A stretch of 54,267 nt of DNA from Solibacillus isronensis (GTDB lineage Bacteria > Bacillota > Bacilli > Bacillales_A > Planococcaceae). The position numbers and the translations under genes were made by a program. Below the pieces are notes generated by a model. That model was not told the DNA's origin, did not search any database, and saw only the letters and a program-made list of their open reading frames with translations. Below are positions 48,386-54,267 of the stretch, one piece after another. Each line of letters begins with the position of its first letter. The first letter of the stretch is position 1. The DNA lies in assembly GCF_023715405.1 (NCBI RefSeq), contig NZ_JAMBOC010000008.1:1-54267 (forward strand). Direction: 5' to 3'.

Positions 48386-48745
48386 TTAACCATTTTGTTT
48401 ATTTAAAAATGATAGACAGAACAAACAATCTTCACCTTTACGTGAGCTTCCAAAATGCACGTGACATACATGGAAACCTTCATTATAAAGCCTTGCTAAA
48501 TTATCGTACCCTTCGCCAATATCTACTGGTTCTTTTTTTAGCTCTTCTACTCTTTTACTTGCAGTTGCTTCATTCGCTAATAGTTCTTCTAAGCGCGTAC
48601 GTAGGTGAAGGTTTTCTGTTTGAAGCGTCTGATGCTCCTCCATCATATGCGCAACAAATTGCTTAAGTGCGCTAAATTGCTGTTGCATTGATTCAAGCTG
48701 TTGTTCGAACTCCATAACAGTATCCAAAAAATTACGGTCCTTCAC
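48386..48745 (-). CDS. yabA: Replication initiation control protein YabA
   Basis: Binds DnaA and DnaN to restrain initiation. The 119-residue protein has an N-terminal coiled coil (about 5-62, tetramer-forming in B. subtilis) and a C-terminal zinc-binding DnaA/DnaN contact domain with [20 protein letters not shown]. The start is a GTG with a weak GGGGTGG box. It lies between ricT and yabB, 23 bases after ricT. Confidence 0.95.
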   Translation of the reverse strand: MKDRNFLDTVMEFEQQLESMQQQFSALKQFVAHMMEEHQTLQTENLHLRTRLEELLANEATASKRVEELKKEPVDIGEGYDNLARLYNEGFHVCHVHFGSSRKGEDCLFCLSFLNKQNG

Positions 48746-48768
48746 TCAAGCCACCCCATTAATTCTAT

Positions 48769-49584
48769 CTATATCAGATTTTTCTCATATTGCATAAGCT
48801 CTTCAAGCGTATATTCAACCATACGCTCCTGCTTCGTCAAATATACTTGGATGAGTCGCTCTAATACATTTAATCCGACGACTTTGCCTTCGCCTTCTGG
48901 TGTCATTGATAAATCACCGATGTCTGGCATACCTTCTTTTGCAATTTCATAATCATCATTTTCGTATTTTAGACAACACATTAAACGTCCACATAATCCG
49001 GAGATTTTTGTCGGATTCAGCGATAAATTTTGGTCCTTTGCCATTTTAATCGACACAGGCTCAAAATCACCTAAAAATGTCGAACAGCAAAGCATTCTTC
49101 CACATGGCCCAATTCCGCCAAGCAGCTTCGCTTCATCGCGAACACCAATTTGACGTAGTTCGATTCGAGTACGGAATACACTAGCTAAATCCTTTACTAA
49201 TTCCCGGAAATCTACACGTCCTTCTGCTGTAAAATAAAAAATAATTTTATTGCGATCAAATGTATATTCAACGTCAACGAGCTTCATATCCAACGAATGC
49301 TCAACAATTTTCGTATTCGCTAATTCAAAGGCACGTTTTGACTCAATAGTATTTTCTTCTACCTGGAAACGATCACGTTCATCGGCTGGTCGAACTACTT
49401 GTTTTAATGGTAAAACAACGTCATTCTCCCCGACTTGTCGCATTGGTACTACGACTTTGCCATATTCAATTCCCCGTGCAGTTTCTACGATTACATATTC
49501 GCCAACTTCCAAAATATAAGCGGCTGGATCAAAATAATATATTTTACCCGCTTTTTTAAAGCGAACTCCGACTACATTATACAA
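48769..49584 (-). CDS. ricT: RicT (YaaT), PSP1-domain protein
   Basis: With RicA and RicF it forms an iron-sulfur complex that helps RNase Y mature mRNAs and, in B. subtilis, promotes sporulation and competence. The 271-residue protein has the PSP1 domain with the cysteine-rich core CGRMLCC and SGLCGRLMCCLKYE. The start is a TTG 7 bases after GGAGGGG. It overlaps the holB end by 8 bases. Confidence 0.95.
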   Translation of the reverse strand: MYNVVGVRFKKAGKIYYFDPAAYILEVGEYVIVETARGIEYGKVVVPMRQVGENDVVLPLKQVVRPADERDRFQVEENTIESKRAFELANTKIVEHSLDMKLVDVEYTFDRNKIIFYFTAEGRVDFRELVKDLASVFRTRIELRQIGVRDEAKLLGGIGPCGRMLCCSTFLGDFEPVSIKMAKDQNLSLNPTKISGLCGRLMCCLKYENDDYEIAKEGMPDIGDLSMTPEGEGKVVGLNVLERLIQVYLTKQERMVEYTLEELMQYEKNLI

Positions 49585-50581
49585 ATGTATACCCCTCCTG
49601 AAGATTCAGCATAAGCTGTTCCATCAATAACGTACGATTCATATTACGATTTAAATTTGTGCGGGCCTGCAAAATAGACTGCATTTGGCGTGACAGCTTT
49701 TCATATGTCAACACGAGTGCCAATTCATTAAATCGTTGATACATATCGGGATACGTGCACTTTGCTTGCTGGTTCGCTTTAATCGCTACAATATCACGGT
49801 ACGCAAACAGCAACAAATCCAGTGCTAGCTCCATATCTTCTTTTTCTTTGAAGAGTGGAAGCCATTCTTCATGAATATATAATAGTGCTTCATGAACATT
49901 TTGATGAACAATCTCTACTAATTTTAACACTGTTTTTCGTGCAAGTACAAATTGCTCATCATTTGCAAGTGCAATAGCTGTTTCAACATCATTTGTCACC
50001 ATGCTTGTTGTCGATGCCATTGAATTTGTAATTCCCTGTTCTACCAGCTGATCCATCAGCGTCGTACGGGGCGCTTTAGCAAATTTAATATGCTGACAAC
50101 GCGAACGAATCGTCGGAATGATAGATTGGATTTGCTCAGTTAATAAAATCGCTACGACCTGTCCGTCCGGCTCTTCTAAAAACTTTAAAAGCATATTAGC
50201 AGACGCAATATTTAATTTATCTGCATGATGAAGCACATAAATCTTTTTGCCTTCTTCAACACCTGTCATCTTCATTTCAGCAACTAAATCTCTTATTTGA
50301 TCAATTTTAATAAATTGTCCTTCAGGCTCTACTTGCCAAATATTCGGATGATTTCCCGAATCGACTCGTCTGCAATTTCGACATGTTTCACATGGAACAT
50401 TTTCTGACAAATTTCCGCAAAGAAGAAGTTTCATAAAAAAAGAGACGACATCTCGTTTACCCGTACCTTTTTCACCTTCAAATATATAGGCATGTGCTAA
50501 ACGATTTTTATCTACAATTGTTTGTAGTTGCTTCATCACTACAGGTTGCAGCTTCGTAAGCTCTTCAATAGTTCGTGTCAA
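49577..50581 (-). CDS. holB: DNA polymerase III delta' subunit
   Basis: Clamp-loader subunit. The 334-residue protein has a degenerate P-loop (FEGEKGTGKRDVV), the four-cysteine zinc module around CGNLSENVPCETCRNC, and the SRC-like sensor IRSRCQHIKF. The TTG start chosen follows an AAGGTGAGGG box and gives an N-terminus of family length; an ATG six codons earlier (50599) is the alternative. Confidence 0.93.
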   Translation of the reverse strand: MTRTIEELTKLQPVVMKQLQTIVDKNRLAHAYIFEGEKGTGKRDVVSFFMKLLLCGNLSENVPCETCRNCRRVDSGNHPNIWQVEPEGQFIKIDQIRDLVAEMKMTGVEEGKKIYVLHHADKLNIASANMLLKFLEEPDGQVVAILLTEQIQSIIPTIRSRCQHIKFAKAPRTTLMDQLVEQGITNSMASTTSMVTNDVETAIALANDEQFVLARKTVLKLVEIVHQNVHEALLYIHEEWLPLFKEKEDMELALDLLLFAYRDIVAIKANQQAKCTYPDMYQRFNELALVLTYEKLSRQMQSILQARTNLNRNMNRTLLMEQLMLNLQEGYTFV

Positions 50582-50661
50582 TTCCCTCACCTTTTTCATT
50601 TCCTGCTTCTATTTATTTGAATGCCCCTATGTACAATTCAAACAATATATATTCTGCTTGG

Positions 50662-50705
50662 AAAAATGCCCGTGTCTAGTGCACAACAAAGACACGGGCA
50701 TTTTT
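50662..50705 (-). terminator. yaaR terminator
   Basis: A perfect 16-bp stem (50662-50677 with 50690-50705) overlaps the yaaR stop codon region. It separates darA-yaaR from holB, although the U tail is short on the minus strand. Confidence 0.82.
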
Positions 50706-51145
50706 TACATATACAGATTTATTAAAAGTCCCTTAATCTCGCCAATTTTCGCCAATAAATCAATAGACTCTTTTTCTTCATTTAAAATATCTTCTGCCAA
50801 TTCGACAAGACGCTCATCAATTGTTTCAACAATTTTTAAGCGGCGTCCTTCTCCAAAACGGTTCCATGTATGTGATTGCTTTGTCTCAAGCCCATAATCT
50901 ACTGCTTCCTGTAAAAAACGTTTCACAAGCATTTTAAAGCGTGCTAATTCACGTAGATTCCGTGATCTTGCTACTCGGTCACCCGCTGTAGAAATATCAC
51001 CCATTAATCTTGTGAGCTGCTCTGACTGCATTTTGGACTCTTGCTTTACAATCATGTCACCAAAGCGATTGCCGTTTTGATTTGCCGGACGCAAATCATT
51101 GCGATTCGCATTTAAATTTGTTCGGAGATCTTGATTAATCTTCAT
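50705..51145 (-). CDS. yaaR: YaaR, DUF327 family protein
   Basis: A 146-residue helical protein of unknown function, conserved next to darA and holB in Bacillales. It is rich in Asn at the start (NLNANRNDLRPANQNGNRF) and has the core ARSRNLRELARFKMLVKRFLQEAVDYGLE and EKESIDLLAKIGEIKGLL. No signal or membrane segment. GGAGG is 9 bases before the ATG used; the earlier ATG is too close to it. Confidence 0.88.
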   Translation of the reverse strand: MKINQDLRTNLNANRNDLRPANQNGNRFGDMIVKQESKMQSEQLTRLMGDISTAGDRVARSRNLRELARFKMLVKRFLQEAVDYGLETKQSHTWNRFGEGRRLKIVETIDERLVELAEDILNEEKESIDLLAKIGEIKGLLINLYM

Positions 51146-51279
51146 TACCATTCGCCTCCAAGAAATAACGCCCCACTATACTTACTACCGAACTCGGCTT
51201 TATAAACGCAATAATGATGGCTGCGCAAATTTACCAATACCGACAGGGGCTTCAATTTCTTTCAGTCTGTTGAAAGAAA

Positions 51280-51615
<336 letters not shown>

Positions 51616-51642
51616 TCACCCCTTCATTGAATTGGTTCCTCT

Positions 51643-51651
51643 ATTATATCA
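51643..51651 (-). promoter_or_regulatory. Possible extended -10 promoter of darA-yaaR
   Basis: The minus strand reads TGATATAAT, a consensus extended -10, 34 bases before the darA start; the -35 is poor. Confidence 0.48.
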
Positions 51652-51678
51652 TAAATAAAAGGTACACTTCATTTACTT

Positions 51679-52308
51679 TTACCCTAATAACGGATTTAAA
51701 ATCCCCCATACCTCTTCTATCACCATTTCGATAGGCTGGTCGGCATTCACCATTTTAAAGCGCTCAGGGTATCGTCTCATTGCTTCCTCGTACCCTTCAT
51801 ATACTTTTTTATGAAATGCCAATCCTTCAGAATCTAATCGGTTAATTTCACCACTGCGCGTCGCATGAATGCGGGCTAATCCTTTTTCAGGTGCAATATT
51901 AAAGAAAACCGTTACATCCGGAAGTCGCTTTCCTATCGCAAATTCATTGATAGCAAGTACATCATTGACTCCGATTTCTCGTGCATAGCCCTGATATGCC
52001 AATGACGAGTCAATAAACCGATCGCATAATACATGCTTTCCTTCTTCCAATGCTGGTGTAATCTTTTCATAGAAATGCTGTGCCCGTGCTGCTGCATATA
52101 ATAATGCCTCTGTCCGCTCATGCATTTCTGTATGGGCCGGGTCTAAAATAACCGCACGAATTTTCTCGGCGATTTCAATCCCGCCCGGCTCACGTGTAAG
52201 TAATGCCTCAATCTGTTTTTCTTTTAAACGCTCACCAATTGCTTTTAATACACTCGTTTTTCCGGCACCTTCCCCGCCTTCAAACGTAATAAATAAATTC
52301 CTTTGCAT
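51679..52308 (-). CDS. tmk: Thymidylate kinase
   Basis: Phosphorylates dTMP to dTDP. The 209-residue P-loop kinase has FEGGEGAGKTSV, the DRFIDSSLAYQG motif and LIDs rich in Arg (ARIHATRSGEINRLDSEG). AGGGAG precedes the ATG. It lies 19 bases after the decarboxylase gene stop, as in B. subtilis (yaaO-tmk). Confidence 0.97.
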   Translation of the reverse strand: MQRNLFITFEGGEGAGKTSVLKAIGERLKEKQIEALLTREPGGIEIAEKIRAVILDPAHTEMHERTEALLYAAARAQHFYEKITPALEEGKHVLCDRFIDSSLAYQGYAREIGVNDVLAINEFAIGKRLPDVTVFFNIAPEKGLARIHATRSGEINRLDSEGLAFHKKVYEGYEEAMRRYPERFKMVNADQPIEMVIEEVWGILNPLLG

Positions 52309-52327
52309 TTTTATATTCTCCCTGCAT

Positions 52328-53755
52328 CTATATTATGACTTGTATTAATTTCTCCTGTAATCGGTGATCTCCTTGGAACAGTGCCCCGATAGCGAGTAGC
52401 CCCTCCAACTGACTAATTTGCGCTCCCGTAATTTTTTCACCTTGTACAAGTAATGGAATTCCAGGCGGATACGGAATAATTGTTGTAGCACAAATTCGTC
52501 CAACAGCTTGCATGTAAGGAATCCATTCTTTCTCTGCCTTTTCTATTTCCTCAAAGCTATACTCAGGTTGTGTAATCGTTATCGATTCGAAGCTTTCGAT
52601 TTCATTTGTATTTTCAATGCATGGGAAGTTTTTTAAATGTGTATATGCCTCTTTCATACGGTTACATAAATCCTCCGTAGTTGAATAAGAGTCCTCCTGC
52701 TTTAATAACGGTAAAATTAAAAGCACTTGCTTTGCATCTGCCAACTCTACATATACATGTAATTTTTCCAGTGCTTCTTTTAATTGAAATCCTGTATAAC
52801 CTGGAGCACGGACTAATAGTTTTAATGAATCATTCACTTCAACAACCTGTAAGTCCGTTGCCATTGTCAAAGACTCAATAAATTGCTGGCGTTTCTCTAT
52901 AAAATATGCATAATCAGTTTCCGTATAGTTCGTCACATAACTTCTTGCATCGTCAAGGGAAGCTAATAATAAATACGATGGACTACTCGATTGTAACATA
53001 CGTAAATAGCGGTTTACTTTCTGCTCGCTTACTAACGATGATTTCATATGTAAAAAGGAAGCCATTGTCATAGCGGGTAATGTTTTATGAGCTGACTGTA
53101 CAACAATATCTGCACCTAGCTCCAATGCTGAAGGAGGCAGCTCCTCCGATACGGTTAAATGTGCACCATGTGCCTCATCAACTAAAACTGGAATCTTATA
53201 TGCGTGGCACAATTCAATTTGTTCCGCTAAATCATTTGCTGTCACCCCGTAATAAGTCGGATACGTAAAAATAGCCGCTTTCGCATGGGGATAGCTTTCT
53301 ATCGCTTGCTCTAATGTCTCCAAATCGATACAACTTGCTGTCTGACTTTTTATATCCCACTTTGGTGAAACATATACAGGATTTATTCCTACAAGTTCCA
53401 ATGCATGAAAAATAGATTTATGTGCATTTCTTTGAACAAGTACTGTATCTCCTTTTTCACATGTTGCATAGATCATTGCCAAGTTTCCAACTGTTGAGCC
53501 ATTCACTAAAAAGAAACTCCGACCTGCCCCATATGTAGATGCGAGGAGCTGCTCTGCCTGTTGAATGGCTTCTTCTGGATGATGGAAATCATCCAGCCCA
53601 GTCAGTTCGGTTACATCATATTTTAATGCCTGTTTAATTTCATTTGGCAAATTCGAAAGCAACCCATTTTTATGCCCAGGCACATGAAAAGATTGTGGAT
53701 CATCCCCAACAAACTTTTCTAATGCTTGAACGATTGGTCGATCATTGTTCACCAT
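52328..53755 (-). CDS. Orn/Lys/Arg decarboxylase family protein (YaaO-like)
   Basis: A PLP fold-type I decarboxylase, probably acting on lysine, arginine or ornithine in polyamine metabolism. The 475-residue protein has HVPGHKNG near the start, the substrate strand ELTGLDDFHHPE, VDEAHGAHL and the PLP-lysine motif VVQSAHKTLPAMT, and a C-terminal domain with PYPPGIPLLVQGE. Substrate cannot be told from the sequence; SpeA and YaaO are paralogues in B. subtilis, and this one has YaaO synteny. GAGG lies 5 bases before the ATG. Confidence 0.9.
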   Translation of the reverse strand: MVNNDRPIVQALEKFVGDDPQSFHVPGHKNGLLSNLPNEIKQALKYDVTELTGLDDFHHPEEAIQQAEQLLASTYGAGRSFFLVNGSTVGNLAMIYATCEKGDTVLVQRNAHKSIFHALELVGINPVYVSPKWDIKSQTASCIDLETLEQAIESYPHAKAAIFTYPTYYGVTANDLAEQIELCHAYKIPVLVDEAHGAHLTVSEELPPSALELGADIVVQSAHKTLPAMTMASFLHMKSSLVSEQKVNRYLRMLQSSSPSYLLLASLDDARSYVTNYTETDYAYFIEKRQQFIESLTMATDLQVVEVNDSLKLLVRAPGYTGFQLKEALEKLHVYVELADAKQVLLILPLLKQEDSYSTTEDLCNRMKEAYTHLKNFPCIENTNEIESFESITITQPEYSFEEIEKAEKEWIPYMQAVGRICATTIIPYPPGIPLLVQGEKITGAQISQLEGLLAIGALFQGDHRLQEKLIQVII

Positions 53756-53834
53756 GTTCACCTCATTTTCATCGTCCTTCTATTATAAGACGCATCCACC
53801 TTTCAGACCACCATTGGCATTAGAAATGAAAAAC

Positions 53835-53858
53835 TAGCTAACACTGATTTGTTAGCTA
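53835..53858 (-). terminator. Terminator after the degenerate small gene
   Basis: A perfect 9-bp TAGCTAACA/TGTTAGCTA stem (53835-53843 with 53850-53858) is followed by GUUUUUC on the minus strand. Confidence 0.75.
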
Positions 53859-53881
53859 ATAATAAATCCGATATTGGTTTC

Positions 53882-54069
53882 TTATAAATTGATAATTGAA
53901 TTACTACTTTCATCACTATCCTTAACAACTGTACACGCCACTGCTTCCAGGTTTTTGTTTTCCAAACGTTCAACTATTAATACATCTTTTGCTGTTAGTC
54001 GTTGTAATTGCCCTTTACTACACACTCAACCAACTTTTCTTGAAGAACTACAATTGTTACTGCCAGCAT
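53882..54069 (-). pseudogene. Possible frameshifted small gene beside the 5S rRNA
   Basis: I do not recognise it. A frame from an ATG runs 24 codons to a stop (MLAVTIVVLQEKLVECVVKG plus four); the next frame continues with protein-like sequence (QLQRLTAKDVLIVERLENKN ... VVKDSDESSNSIINL) to a stop at 53882. Restoring one base near AAAGGGCAA would join them into about 62 residues with a hydrophobic start. A terminator follows, but there is no good ribosome binding site. It could be a real deletion, a sequencing error or chance. Confidence 0.3.
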
Positions 54070-54096
54070 TGGAATAATATATAATAAAAGTTTTTA

Positions 54097-54134
54097 AACA
54101 AAACAAAAAACCCACTGATTTCTCAGTGGGTTTT
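54097..54134 (-). terminator. rRNA operon terminator
   Basis: A perfect 12-bp AAAACCCACTGA/TCAGTGGGTTTT stem (54107-54118 with 54123-54134) is followed by a U-rich tail on the minus strand, directly after the 5S gene. Confidence 0.92.
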
Positions 54135-54140
54135 GCATGT

Positions 54141-54257
54141 GCGAAGCGACGTCCTACTCTCACAGGGGGAAGCCCCCAACTACCATCGGCGCTAAAGAGC
54201 TTAACTTCCGTGTTCGGTATGGGAACGGGTGTGACCTCTTTGCCATCATCACTTCAC
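54141..54257 (-). rRNA. 5S ribosomal RNA
   Basis: The minus strand carries the conserved 5S sequence including GGTCACACCCGTTCCCATAC, CGAACACGGAAGTTAAGCTC, GCGCCGATGGTAGT and GTGAGAGTAGGACG. The two ends pair as the terminal helix (GTGAAGTGAT with GTCGCTTCGC, some wobble pairs). About 117 bases and complete. The 10 bases beyond it are spacer toward a 23S gene outside the window. Maturation would need RNase M5, encoded in this window. Confidence 0.96.
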
Positions 54258-54267
54258 TATAGTGGGC

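Noticed and set aside
53874..54077. 67-codon plus-strand frame beside the 5S gene
   Set aside because: No ribosome site and low-complexity sequence; the opposite strand has the more protein-like signal and the terminator.

Overview
The window is a sporulating Firmicutes chromosome segment. Low GC, strong GGAGG-type ribosome binding sites, frequent GTG and TTG starts, and a B. subtilis-like gene order around sporulation genes (spoIIE, spoVG, spoVT, sspF, fin, yabP, yabQ) point to a Bacillales member. Protein divergence from Bacillus suggests the Planococcaceae/Caryophanaceae side (Solibacillus or Lysinibacillus-like); that placement is inference. Almost everything lies on the minus strand, so it reads from the right end to the left end.

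In transcription order: a complete 5S rRNA (end of an rRNA operon), a short region with a possible frameshifted small gene, then an aminoacid decarboxylase, tmk, darA, yaaR, holB, ricT, yabA, trmN6-like yabB, yazA and rsmI. abrB (plus strand) sits divergent from metS, followed by tatD, yabE, rnmV, rsmA, veg, sspF, ispE, purR, ridA, spoVG, glmU, prs, rplY, an MFS transporter, pth, fin and mfd. A plus-strand gene of unknown function separates mfd from spoVT. Then come yabM, yabN, rqcP, yabP, yabQ, divIC, yabR, a plus-strand tRNA-Met/tRNA-Glu pair with a small membrane gene, spoIIE, tilS, hpt, ftsH, coaX, hslO, yacD, cysK, the pab/fol folate operon, yazB, dusB and lysS. The window closes with the promoters and leader of a second rRNA operon, whose 16S gene would start just beyond base 1. 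The segment is therefore bounded by two co-oriented rRNA operons.

Functionally this is mostly core: translation (lysS, metS, tilS, pth, rplY, tRNAs, rsmA, rsmI, rqcP), folate synthesis, nucleotide and PRPP metabolism (prs, purR, hpt, tmk), replication and repair (holB, yabA, mfd), division (divIC) and cell-wall precursors (glmU). It is interleaved with developmental genes. The intergenic regions carry recognisable promoter signatures for nearly every stage of sporulation: Spo0A boxes at abrB and probably spoIIE, a sigma-H promoter at spoVG, sigma-F at fin, sigma-E at yabP, sigma-G at spoVT and sspF, plus a sigma-B signature at rplY (ctc).

I found no CRISPR array, prophage, intact insertion sequence or defence system. 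The parts that depart from the B. subtilis template are: an inserted MFS transporter, an unknown 103-residue gene, a small two-helix membrane gene, missing yabG, yabS and yabT, two copies of a palindromic intergenic repeat, a 320-base non-coding block after yabE, a CoaX with its first-motif Asp replaced by Asn, and a possible frameshifted small gene beside the 5S rRNA.
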